A DNA stretch of 64,000 nucleotides, taken from Phyto melanocephala (taxonomy: Eukaryota > Arthropoda > Insecta > Diptera > Rhinophoridae). The DNA is taken from NCBI GenBank assembly GCA_941918925.1, contig OW799234.1, forward strand, positions 7,779,001 through 7,843,000. The letters are read 5' to 3'. Every line of letters begins with the position of its first letter. Positions within the stretch are counted from its first letter, which is position 1. Positions 10,401-21,579 of this stretch are shown piece by piece. The position numbers were made by a program, and so were the translations under genes. Below the pieces are notes generated by a model. That model was not told the DNA's origin, made no database searches, and saw only the letters and a list, made by a program, of their open reading frames with translations.

Positions 10401-12279
10401 TTATATGCTTAACCTAAAAGCGGTTTTTTAAAATAGCAACTATTTAGAATATCCGAAAACCGGGTTTTGAAAAAATTCGAAAAATCCATCTCCCAAAGTG
10501 TTAGCATAAAACCGAACTTGCATTAAAACTACTCTTCAACATATGTCCGAGTTTTGCATTCGTAATGCAATAAAATTGCTCGGAATGGCAATTCGGTGTT
10601 GTTGTTGTTTGTATTGGCAATTCTATAAACATGTCGTATAATTGAAAATATTCATCAAAGAGGACTAAAACAAAAAGTTCACTAATAGATGATCTATTCC
10701 GAATATAGTACGCCCTTAAACTCAATTTATTTGTGGCAATAAGGAAAAACTGCTTATGTCTGATTTTGTCGTTTTTTTCAGGAAAAAATTTTTAGATTTT
10801 TGAGTTGATTTTTATAAACTGATTCCAGTTAAATTAAATTTTATATATTTATTTCTTGCAGTATTAATTAAAGATCATAATAGTTGTCGTATATTCAGTT
10901 CAATTGTTATTTAAAAAATTTTAAAAATTGCTCGTTTAAAAAAATATAAGCAGTAAGTTCTTACGTTGCAACTTCCTGAAAATTTTTCCAATATAATTGA
11001 TTATTCGTTAAGGAGAAGTCTTAAATTGCGAAATTACACTGGCTATGTTATCTCAATTTTAGCTTATGTCAACTTAAGCAATTATTCCTTTTAGCCACAG
11101 TTTTTTCATTTGTTGTCTTTATATGTAGGCTAGTTCTTCTTAATCAATCATTGTAATATTTGAAACTTACTTGTAATAAATTTCAACTTGCAGTTCGTTT
11201 ATTGAATTAGTGTTGATATAAAAATTGATATTTTTTTTATTATTTCCAAGTCAATTATAAACGTTAAATTCCTTTACATAAAGGACATATACAACGCCAC
11301 TAGAATTAAATAAAAAAATTAACACAATTTGTCCTTAAGTTCATAAGGCCAAACCATCTTTTAAATTTTATTTGAAACTGCAAAATTTACCGTGATTACA
11401 ACGATGACGAATGGATAGATAAACATCACTTATTTGGTTCTAAAAGTGATTTAGGGTGAGCACCATTTGCCTTTTTACATTTTTTTTGGCCTTAAAATAT
11501 CAGTACAATTTCATTATATCCTTTCTCTTTTCATTTATAATGTAGGGTATAAATTATACCACAATAACAGCTGAACTGAACTCAAACTAGGACAGAAATG
11601 GCCAACATGCAAATAAACTTAAATTGAACTTTAACTAATTCCTGATAACTTGTATTAAATATAGCTTTGCAAAGGCAACGTTTTAGTTAAAATTAGTACA
11701 ATGTTTGAAAGCAACCAATAGCAATTTTAAGTAATTTTGAAGTGAATTTATAAAGTTTAAAATTAAGGAAAGTGACTTTTAAAAAAAATTCTGTTTAAAG
11801 CTAAATTGTGAATTTCTAAGAAAACTTCTTGGAAAACATTAACCTAGATTATTTTTTAATTGCAATTAAATTTTTTTACAAAAAGAAACTTTAAAAATAT
11901 GACCTCATCATGACTGAAAAAATTAAAATATTAAAATAAAATATTTAAAATTTTTTTTTTTACTTTTTAAAGCCTTTTTTATATACAATGAGTGATTTTT
12001 TTTTTTGATTTTATGACACTTTTGTTAAATTAACAATTACCAAAGTTTTGAATTTCTTTATTAAAACAATAATTTGTTGATGTTTTATAGTCACTTTCCA
12101 TTTAATCACCTATTCTCTAGAACTTATAATTTATTTTTTTTATTATAGAAATTTAACGATTTCTTTTCATTTTATAAAAATAAAAATCTTTTTTTTTTTT
12201 TTCTTTTTCCAAACACTTGATAATTATTTTAGTCTTTTAATGACTCTCTTAAGTATTTTTTTCACTTTGCAATAAGGAC
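10401..12279. other. AT-rich DNA, no gene recognised
   Basis: No open frame with recognisable sequence, no repeat array. A GTTGTTGTT run lies at 10599-10608. Confidence 0.5.
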
Positions 12280-12330
12280 CGCACCCGTCGGTATATAAAA
12301 TTCAACTGACACTAACTGCTATTGCCGACA
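12280..12330 (+). promoter_or_regulatory. Possible core promoter with TATA box
   Basis: A GC-richer patch (CCGCACCCGTCGG) leads directly into TATATAAAA at 12291-12299, followed about 20-25 bp later by TCAACTGACAC, loosely like an insect initiator. No convincing coding exon follows, so this rests on motif shape only and may be chance in AT-rich DNA. Confidence 0.2.
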
Positions 12331-12399
12331 AAATTCAATATATAAAACCAACTTGAATATTGGATTTTTTACGATTATTATTATTGTTGTTGTTAATGT

Positions 12400-15300
12400 T
12401 GTCGTGCAGCGATTCCTTACTTAATATACAAGTATTTATGTATTAAGCAAATATGTAAGTACATTTAAAATGAAAACGAAATATTAATCAAAAGGATCAC
12501 AAAAGAAGAATCAATACAACACTAACACCAGCCAACAATAAAATCTATACCTACAATCGTATACTCTGTTTAGTACTCCGCTATTTTCAAAGAAAATAAC
12601 TGATTGCACTCAGTGTTGTATAGTTATAAAATAGAGTATGAGTATGTCAATAAATGTAATAACAACAACTTTAAAAACAACCTCTTACACATACTCAGAA
12701 GTAGAGAACAACAACTCCCAATAAGATAGTTTGAAATGAAGAGGAAGCAAAAACACCAGGAATTACTCATGCAATAAGTATAACGGAGTTATATAAACAC
12801 ATACACACACTATGTTACTTTCTCTCTCTCTCTCCCTTTGTTTCACATACATTTTATACAGTTTTATAGAAGAAATTAATAGAATTGTATGATTTTTTAA
12901 ATTACCGTTAATTTTTTGTTTGTTTATTTTTTATTTTATTTTATAACTAAAATGGTTATGTTTGAACTAAACTCTTTAAGTGAGTGTTTAACAGTTTTTA
13001 AGAAAGTTTGAGAGAAAAGGAGTTTTGTAAAGGCTCACTAAGTGGGATGTGGAATATAGAACTTTGTTCTTATATAAAAAAGCCAACGTTGTGGTTTAAA
13101 CAATTGAGTCATACACTAGTTAATTTTTTTTTTTTTTTTTGCTAAAAATTAATTTTTGAAAGTTTAAGGTTTTTTACAAAAATTGTTTAATATTTTAAAA
13201 ATTTCTCAAGATTTAAAAATAATTGGAGAAACTGATTTAAGAAAATTCTAATTTAAAAGATTTAAAGTATGTATGTAGATTTATTTTGTAAATCACTTAA
13301 GGTAAAGTCGTTTTATAAAATAACAGCATTATTTTTTTTAACAAAAAACTTATAAGTATATTAAACTTATATTATGTTTTTAACTTTTATAGGTATTTAT
13401 AAGTAAATTAGCAATATATTTTTCATATGAAAACTGTGTTTCATTTACGGATGTTTAAAAAAACTTTAATAATTTTTTATTAACTTTTTAACAACATTCT
13501 TCATTAAAATCAGAAAAATTATTTTGACTGTTTTTTTTTTTTTTTTTTTTTTTTTGTTTATTAATTAATAATAAATTAATTAATTTATTATTTTTTTATA
13601 TATATTTTTGTTATTACCATTATTTTATATTCCTTTATTTTTCACTGATTTTAATTTGTTTTAATTCTTTGAATTATTTTTCTAGTTGCACACGTTTTGA
13701 AAGCTCGACGAAGACTGAATTTTCATTTTCGAACTCTTGTTCATGTCTGTTCTAGTCTCATAAGGCTTATCCTTTTTGCTGCTTTTCTGCCTTCTTCTTT
13801 TTACCATCACGTCCACCCCTTTTGGCCATTTTTTCCAACTTCCATTAAAAAAAGCATGTGCTTTTTTGTTTTTGTTTTTTTTTTCTATGCCTTTTTAACT
13901 TTTATTCCATTCGTTGTGGGGTAAATATTCCAATATGGCTTTAAATCGTGTGCATGCACTAACTGGCTGGTTCGTGTTTTGTTATTGTTTTTATGTTTTA
14001 TTGCCTTTTTTCCTTTTCAAAACACGACCATCTTCATGTTTGGCTTAAAGCCAAAAATAATAAATAAATAAATGTTTGTTGTTTTTAGCAAAAGGCTATA
14101 AATACAAAAAAAAAATAATATTTAAAAAAAACAACAACAGCTGCTTTTCCACATAAGCTTTTGTTGGCTACAAAAACAAAAATATCAAAGAGAAATTTAG
14201 ACTTAAGCAAAAAACCGTTAGCCGCCTAAATGGAGCCAAGCAGTAGACATAAAAGGATATTTAGTTATACAAATCATAAAAATAACTTGGTGGAAAATAG
14301 AGTGAGTTATTTTATTTATCAGAAAAACTCCTCGATGACTTCGGTTTTTGGCAACGAAAATTGTCGAGTTGAAAGAAAGAACAACACTTTAAACTATTTG
14401 TTTTCTAAATTTCTTTTAAATTATTGCGGCTTTAGCAGCAATTAGAGCATAAAGTCCATCAATCAAAATGAAAATCTATTATACATATTATATAGAACAA
14501 GAACAAACAAAAGAAATTCAAGCAAAAGAAAAAATACTTCAACAAAAATTTTTTTTTTAAAATGATGTTTGCAGAAAAAATGCAGCAATAAAATTTAGTT
14601 CTACAAAAATTAGCCTCAACAAAACTTGTATTAAAGATGGTTTTTCTTAGTCAAAGTTTTTCTGGAAAAATTACCCCCCTATAAACAAAGCAACAAAAAT
14701 TGCAGCAACTAAAGTTGCTAAAATAAATTAAGCTAAGATCAGGGTTTATCGAACACCTAAACAAATACTCTGCAGTAAAATCTGCTACAAAAATACACAT
14801 TGACTTGAATTGCTCTAAAATTGGTTAAGGCAATAAAAGTTGTTTCAACTTAAATCTTTTTAATAATATTTTTTGAAAATGCTTTAATAAGAGTTAATAG
14901 TTTTTACAACAATAGTTGTAATATGAAAGATGGTAAAGCTTGCAATTCAAGTTGCTAATAAAAAAAGGATTTTTTAATAAATTGCTTTATTAATTTTTGG
15001 GAAATAAACTCTGCTTCATTTAAGAGATATAACTATTTTATTGAATATCAGTAGAAAACATTCGCTAATGTACTTAAATTTCAACTTAAATCATAACAAT
15101 AAAAGTTGACCCATAAAACTTCTACATCCAAATTTCTTCTTTGCAAATCAAAAAAATATTAAACAAAATGAGCATTATTTTAACAAAAACGTGAAACCGT
15201 ATAAAAACACTGCTGCCATTAATATGGTGGCACTTTAAATTGTTACTAAAAATAATTGTTTTTTCTACAAATGAAAAATACATATAGAAAAAATATTTTG

Positions 15301-15490
15301 TTATTTATTTTTGTTAATTTTATAACTAAACCACTAATCTTCAATTAATAAACTTGCAACAGACAGACGGATATATAAAAGTGTCACTTAAAAAAAGTAT
15401 AAACAAAAACTAGAACATGTTTAATTCAAAAGTTTGTATCAAATTTTAAAAAATATTTGTAGTTTTTGTATACTTTTATATTTTCTCTGT
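12400..15490. other. AT-rich DNA, no gene recognised
   Basis: Contains a CT run (12821-12834), a 25-base T tract (13531-13555) followed by TTAATTAA-type palindromes (13559-13590), and a stretch at 14480-15150 where CAATAAAAGTTG-like words recur loosely. Open frames at 13697-13924 and 14230-14445 have no domain I recognise. Confidence 0.5.
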
Positions 15491-15499
15491 GATATACAT

Positions 15500-16880
15500 A
15501 TTAAAGGGTTGCCAGACTGTAAGATTGGTATTTTATATATTGTACACTATATTGGTATTTAAGTTATACGGCATTAATATTAATAATTTTTTTTTTAAAT
15601 CCCAAAATAATACTAAACGACATTTACAGACCTTAGGGCTGCCAGACTATTAATAAATATTTAGCTATTAAAGAAATCTCATGGGAAACTAATAGCTCTT
15701 TAGCAAAATTTGTTTAAAATAAATTGTTTATATAATAACAATTTTATAAAGGGTTTGTTCTAAACTTTTTGTAAAAATATTGTTTTTACAATAAATTAAA
15801 CTTTAACTTTTATACCCATGTTTTCAAAAGCCCACGTTAATATTATAACAAATTTACTGGCTTTAGGGTTGCCAGATTTTTAGTGTATTAAGTTAGCAAA
15901 AAAAAAGTTTCAGAAAAACCATATAGTTGTTCAACGAAATTTATTAAAAATTACTTACAATTTATTATATATATATGTATACAGTATAATGTAATACAGG
16001 GTTGCCAGATTGTAATTATTGTTCTAATTTTTTTGCAAAAAATTTCCGGTACTTTTTTTTATACTATAAATAAATTTATGTTTTTAAAATTCCAAAATAA
16101 CACTATAAGAGTTTTATTAACTTTAGGGTTGCCAGATTTTTAATGCATTAAGCTATTAAGGAAATTTCACAAAATGTTGATAGCTTTCAAACAAATTTTT
16201 TAAAATTTGTTTAAAATTTATTTTGTTAAAAAAGTAAATTTTTTATCAAACCAGAGTTACCATATCATAGAAAAAACTTTTACCTACTTTTATTAATTCA
16301 CGTACCTGATCAAATATTATAAATATCTTTAAAATAATAAAAGTTACTTATTGTTCATTTTAATTAAATAAAAAAAATTTGCTTGCAATTTTATCAGAGT
16401 TGCCATAGTGTAAAATATTAAAAAATTATGCCTTTGCATTTTAAAAATCTACAAAATCATTAATTCATATATAATGACAGAATATTTTTAAGAATTCTGT
16501 TTAACTTATTTAACTTTTTCCGCTTTTCTTCTTAACCAGAGTTGCCATATCATATTGGCTTTTTTAATTTTTGTGTTATTTAAAGTTTTAGCAATGCGAT
16601 TTTAATAGTTAAAAGTTACATTTTCTAGAAGTTGCTCAATTGTATAGAAAAAAATTTGCTTAAAAAGTTGTTTATTGTTTTTTTCTTGTGATTTTAGTAA
16701 ATCGGTGTTGCCTTACCAGGACAATTTATCATATATATTGTTGTGGTATTATAAAACAAGATCTGAACTTTATTTGAAATTGTTTAAATGTTGGAAACGA
16801 AAAAAAAACTTTAAAGTAAATAATACAAAATTTAAAAAAAAATAATTTCCTATTAAACTAAGGTGGCCATATTGCTCGTT
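15500..16880 (+). repeat. Degenerate tandem array with GGGTTGCCA core
   Basis: The core (A/T)(A/G)GGGTTGCCA(G/T)A, or drifted forms such as CAGAGTTGCCATA, starts at about 15506, 15636, 15866, 15999, 16126, 16252, 16395, 16537, 16704 and 16861: spacings mostly 126-167 bp, with one double gap. Longer shared stretches confirm repeat units, for example CCAAAATAA(T/C)ACTA upstream of the cores at 15636 and 16126, and CTTTAGGGTTGCCAGATTTT at 15861 and 16121. The core nearly equals the terminal repeat of the hAT element at 18087 (TAGGGTTGCCAT). Divergence increases to the right. Confidence 0.7.
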
Positions 16881-16899
16881 TTTTAAAGAATTTGGGGCA

Positions 16900-17580
16900 T
16901 CGACTATAAAAAGTCAATATATCGTTTTTAACTTTAATACAATCAAAGTGGTTTTGAAAGTTGAGAGTTAACAACGTTGTTACTATAATTAACTAATTTC
17001 AAAAAATTTTAAAGTGTTTTCGTAGCAAAACTTTTTTTATTTAAATTGTGTTGTTTTTTTAACGAGAGCTGTTTAGTATAGAGATTTGAAAACTCAAAGG
17101 CAAGTTTATACTAAGGGTCTTATAACGTTTAATCAAAAAAATTTTGTTTTTAGTTATTCAAAGGTTTATTAACGATTTTTGGTATAAAAATTTTATTTAA
17201 TATTTATTTAATCATTAGAAAAATTTATTATAACTTTTGTGGTTGCAAAATATTGTTTTATTTAATTGAAGAGAAACATTTTTTTACCTTTTTTAAACAA
17301 TTAATTAATTAACAGTTTGGTTTTATAACAATATATTTTTTTAATTACTTAAAGTCCTTATTTATTTATATTTTCAAAAGTCCTTTGATTTAATTTGAAA
17401 TTTTAAAAATTCTTCACCAACAATTTTAACAGTTTCTATATATTTTTTTTTCAATGTTCAACTTTTGTTTATAAAAAACAGTCTGAGATATTTTTGTATG
17501 AAAATATTTTTCTTACAGATTTTTCTTCTTTACAAATCAAAAAAAAAAATCTTTTAACTTTTTATTAAAAATCTGTTTTT
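16900..17580. other. AT-rich DNA, no gene recognised
   Basis: No open frame or repeat of note. Confidence 0.5.
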
Positions 17581-17686
17581 AACGACCAAGTATAACTTTC
17601 AACGTCTGCAAAACAACTGTTTTGCTGTCGGCCTGAAACGACAGGATTTCAGTGCGGGCGCAGGAGAAGAAGAATAGAATTAAACG

Positions 17687-17824
17687 ATGTGCAACGAACA
17701 ATGCAACAACAATACAATTTTTAACGTTGAACTGGAAATTAAAAAAAAAAAATTACGCAATTTCCAGCTAATGGAAATCGGCAAACTTCCAGTTGGAAGC
17801 AAGTCTAAAATAAAATCACTCTAA
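17687..17824 (+). other. Small open frame of 45 codons, unproven
   Basis: ATG at 17687 opens a 45-residue frame ending TAA at 17822-17824. It lies just after the least AT-rich patch of this region (GTCGGCCTGAAACGACAGG and TTTCAGTGCGGGCGCAGG, 17627-17664), where TTTCAG could be a splice acceptor. The peptide starts MCNEQCNNN and has a run of four lysines coded by an A tract. I recognise no family. It could be the first coding exon of a gene, or chance. Confidence 0.2.
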
Positions 17825-18078
17825 ATGTCAGAGAAGAAAGACATAAGAAAACAAGTGCATTTTAAAGTCATGTTTGATAAATTGGAATTGAGAGTCGAGA
17901 AAAAGTATGGAAGTTATGTTTGCATAAATATGTATAAGTGTGTGTTAGAATATCGAGTTTTTTTTATTAGAGTTTTTAGAAAAATCACAATGTCTGACAA
18001 CATATGATTGAGGGGTTGTCATAAAGGCTTAACTGTTTAATATCAACAACAACAAGGGAAACCAATTCTTTTACTTTA

Positions 18079-18086
18079 GTTCAAGA
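18079..18086. repeat. hAT target-site duplication, left
   Basis: GTTCAAGA immediately precedes the left terminal repeat and is repeated exactly at 18878-18885 after the right one. Eight bases is the hAT length. Confidence 0.85.
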
Positions 18087-18877
18087 TAGGGTTGCCATTT
18101 CAATTTAAAAAAAAAGAACGCCAGCATAAAAAATGTAGGACATTTGCTCAAAAAAAGAGGACACATTTAAAAAAAATTTTATTTGATAAAATTTACGACG
18201 CCATTTAAAATACATAAACAAAATTTGTTTTTACGAAAAAACTTTATTTACAAAAATAAAAATTGAACATATCATTCTGATTTAATGGTTGAAAATAAAA
18301 ACAAAAAAAAAAAAAACAACAAAAATTCATTGAATAATTTATCGGGAATGTACACTTTTAATAATTTTACATATATTTTTCAACACGTCCACTTTGAGCC
18401 AATATATTACCATCGCATCTCTTCAAATATTTGTAAAACTCTAGGCAATCCATATCAAAATTATATACTTTTACTATATTTTTTGTTCAAGACTTTCTTC
18501 TATATCTGGAAAACAAACTTTATGAAAAACACACAGCTGACAAGTAGACGCCTTTGCCGAACTTTTTTAAAATAAAAGACAAGTTCAAATAGGCCACTTC
18601 GATAAATAGCGACAATTAAGGATAATAAAACTAATTTTGTACAAAGAGAAGTTTTAAAATTTTACTTTTTTTTAAAACTAATTGTACGAGCACCTAAATA
18701 TTTTTTTTTATACATTTTGTGACCTGTGATTTAAAGTTTAAATGTAAGAAAAAAAACTTCAGAGAAGGTGCAAAAAAGCCAGACAACCCCGGACATTTGC
18801 TATAAGAAGTAGGACTGCCCCGGATGCCCTAAAAAAGAGGACGGTGTCCAGGGAAAAGAGGACGGATGGCAACCCTA
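18087..18877. mobile_element. hAT-type non-autonomous element, 791 bp
   Basis: Both ends carry the perfect 12-bp terminal inverted repeat TAGGGTTGCCAT, which fits the hAT YARNG rule, and the element is flanked by exact 8-bp direct repeats GTTCAAGA. Subterminal words recur at both sides (AAAAGAGGAC at about 18155 and again near 18832 and 18855). The interior is A/T-rich with one 96-codon plus-strand frame (18285-18575) that lacks hAT transposase motifs I can name. A heavily decayed transposase cannot be excluded. The intact ends and duplication make this one of the better-defined insertions in the window. Confidence 0.85.
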
Positions 18878-18885
18878 GTTCAAGA

Positions 18886-19046
18886 GAATTTTTTAAAAAA
18901 GTTAAAAGTTCTAAAAAATAAATTTAAAAGAAAATTATTGCTGGCAATTATTTTTACATAAAAATAAATTAAAAGAAAATTTAGTGAAAATTTTCATTAA
19001 ATTTTTTTTTTTAATAAATTAAAAGAAAATTTTTGTTTAAATATTA
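18886..19046. repeat. Short A-rich repeats (AAATTAAAAGAAAATT)
   Basis: AATTTAAAAGAAAATTATTG, AAATTAAAAGAAAATTTAGT and AAATTAAAAGAAAATTTTTG occur in a row between the hAT element and the Penelope-type repeat: a small three-copy tandem of about 60 bp period. Confidence 0.5.
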
Positions 19047-19300
19047 AAAAAAATATATTATGTAAATTTCTTCGATCTTTTTTTATTAATATATTGTTTT
19101 TATTTATTCGAGCTTAAGATCACTTTTTTTATAAAAATTATTTTTTTATTCCGATATTTCGCTACCACATTGGGTAGCTTCTTCAGGGAAAGTTTTTACA
19201 ATTTATAACAATTAAAATATTAAAATTGTTCAAAAACATTTTGTTTTTGATCTTAAGCTCGAATAAATAAAAACAATATATTAAAAAAAATATTCTGTAG
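19047..19300 (-). mobile_element. Penelope-type terminal repeat, copy A
   Basis: Shares ATTATGTAAAT(T/G)TCTTCGA at its left with 27834 and the GATATTTCG...CAGGGAAA block with 27941-27978. On the minus strand that block reads CCCTGAAGAAGCTACC ... GGTAGCGAAATAT (19151-19191), closely like the block after the Penelope-like ORF at 39822-39856. A 35-bp perfect inverted repeat (19087-19121 with 19249-19283) encloses it. Penelope-like elements are known for terminal repeats arranged directly or inverted; the assignment comes from the shared block. Confidence 0.6.
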
Positions 19301-20589
19301 ATTGCCTTAAATAAAACATAATTACAATTATTTGTTTATTAAAATTTTTTTCATACATTAAACTAGTGTGTGTGTGTTTTTTTTTTCTAATTTCTTTTAA
19401 CTTAATTTATTTTAACACCCCCCAACCCTCCCCTAAAAAGCCTTAAGAAAATTTCGTTATGACCACACATTTGCCATAACTTTTATTATTTAATTTGTTC
19501 ATTTTGACATGAACGCCAAAAATGAAAAACAAACAAAAAACCTGGACTTGTGTCACATGTTGGACACGCTTTCTATTTTACAAACAATGAGAAAGAAGTC
19601 CATCAGTCATTACATTCGTAATTTACATTTCAAAATTAAGCTGTAACACCAACACGGCATAAAACTCATTAAATTTTCAAAGTGTTTTTATAGTTTCTAT
19701 TGTTTGGTGTTGTGGTTGTTGTTGTTTCTTGTTCTCCTTTAGTTTAAACAACTACATGTTAGTTAATAGTATAGTGACACAATACGATAAATGAAATTAA
19801 ATAAACAGAGACCATAAATCCAAATAATACACACACATACCATCAAGTGTACGAGTGAAGAAGTGTGTACCCCAAGCTACGGAATAAATGAAGGGTTGGT
19901 CGTTAGAACCCTTAATTCAATAATATTAACAAAAATAACGTCATCAATCGTAGGACAAAGTGCAATGAATTTTAATAAAACAAACACACACACATACATA
20001 CACACGTTCACTTGCATTTAACATTAAAAAGTGCCGAAGGGGTGATGGTTGGCAATGTAGTGTGAGAGATGCAATTAATGCAGCAGAAATTTACAGTCAA
20101 GGGAAATGAAGTGAAAAATAGTCCAGTCCCAAATTTTGTTTGTAGTTTAGTCTAAAGGTAAGTCTAAAATTTAGGTTGCAGACTCTGCTATAGTATATTG
20201 TATTCTGGTTATTAATTCTCGTTTTAGGTATCATATCGTGGTATCAGTTACTGCACAAACACTTTTCATTTCACCGTTTAGCAGAACGAAAATTGACCTC
20301 TTGTTCTATAATAAATTTAATACACTGGTACCGGTTTTTTATTTCGAGCTTATGCCGACTTAAAAACATAATCGAACAAAAATAGTTCTCGAGTTACGAT
20401 AAAATACTTGGATTAAGCTCTTTAAAAATCAGCCACTTTAAGGAAAAACTTTTTTTAAAAAATTAATCCATAGAGAAAAAATTGAACCATTTTTGTATTA
20501 AGAGGGCCATAACATATTTAAAAAAATTTTAGAGGCAAAGAGACAAGAATACAAAAATTTTGTTCTTTCATTTTGTTGTTGCTAAAAGC
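19301..20589. other. AT-rich DNA, no gene recognised
   Basis: Has a GT run (19367-19376), CA-rich runs (19829-19838, 19982-20008) and an isolated donor-like AAGGTAAGT at 20155-20163 with no partner exon I can support. Confidence 0.45.
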
Positions 20590-20599
20590 ATGAAAGTAC

Positions 20600-20760
20600 C
20601 AAAACAAAAGCAGCAGGTAAAGAGTGTTAGTGGAAGTTCAGAATTATCAATACGGCATCATGGACAAAAGATCTCTCAGCTGAGATAAGAACTAAATCCT
20701 AATGACCACATTCAGCCAAGAGAGTTTTAAATCAGCATCAATCAAATAATTACACTTTAT
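20600..20760 (+). pseudogene. Mariner-type transposase relic (N-terminal)
   Basis: One frame reads SSELSIRHHGQKI, and after a short gap the same strand reads QLR, stop, ELNPNDHIQPREF. In mariner-like transposases of insects the second helix-turn-helix has SIRHRAQ-type sequence, followed some 30 residues later by a QELKPNDHPxRxEF segment, in this order. The relic has in-frame stops and a deletion between the two blocks, and no catalytic domain follows. The match is from memory and short, so it is tentative. Confidence 0.4.
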
Positions 20761-21356
20761 TTAAGACCGATCAATGTCTCTCCATTAATCAAAAAAAAAA
20801 AAATGATGTCTGCAGTGTCTTCATTTTAGCATTTTTAGTTCTATATTTACCAATTGTTTTTTTTTTTTTAAATTAACACTTCAATTTTAGAAAACAGTGC
20901 TAATAGTTTAGCTCGTTTTAACAAATATTTTTTTTGCTTTTCCATTTCTTTTAGTAAAATAACAAAAAAAACATTTTTTTCAGTGTAAGGAAAAATATCT
21001 TGTATGATTTAATGAAAACTTTTTAGATTTTAAATAATATTATTAAAAATGATTAATAAAGATTTTCTATAAGACATGTCGCACAAGTGTCGTTAAGAAG
21101 TGGAATTAAATTCACATTTTACTTCTTTACAAAAAGTAGAAAAGAAAACGAAAAACACTTTTAATTTCTCAAGTGAAATTGATTTAAACATTTATATTTA
21201 GGTAATTTACTATAAATGTGCTGCATGCTTTTAGGGGTGTGATATAAATATTTGCACCATTATGCTAAAAACACAATTACGACGAAAGACGAACTTTTAC
21301 GTCGCGATTTTTAGTCCCAAAAAATAAATTACATTTTTGTATATGAAAATGCACAC
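20761..21356. other. AT-rich DNA, no gene recognised
   Basis: Nothing recognisable; a small GTCGC-bearing patch lies at 21299-21308 just before the GST fragment. Confidence 0.5.
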
Positions 21357-21579
21357 GATCGTGACTTCTTCTTGCAAGGTCAAAAATATGTTGCTTTTGA
21401 TTCATTGACGGTTGCCGATTTGGCCTTGTTGGCCAGTATCAGCACCTTTGAGGTTGCTGGTTTCGACTTCAGCAAATACACTAATGTTGCTAAGTGATAC
21501 GCTAATGTTAAGACTGTTGCACCCGGCTTCGCTGAAAACCGGGAAGGTTGCTTCGGAATTCAAGGAAATCTTCAACTAA
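21357..21579 (+). pseudogene. Delta-class glutathione S-transferase fragment (C-terminal third)
   Basis: The frame from 21357 reads [20 protein letters not shown], then [23 protein letters not shown], a stop, YANVKTVAPGF and the usual GC-containing tail. A one-base loss near 21555 shifts the frame, after which EFKEIFN and a TAA (21577-21579) give the family's normal end. This is the alpha-helical C-terminal domain of fly GstD enzymes, which conjugate glutathione to electrophiles in the cytosol; the [17 protein letters not shown] block is diagnostic. About the last 70 of roughly 210 residues are present and the N-terminal thioredoxin-like domain is absent. TGG to TGA creates the internal stop. 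GstD genes often lack introns, so the absence of introns does not show whether this is a retrocopy. No poly(A) tail is evident. Confidence 0.85.

Noticed and set aside
20150..20170. Splice donor AAGGTAAGT
   Set aside because: A lone consensus donor without an upstream open exon or downstream acceptor carries little weight in 64 kb.
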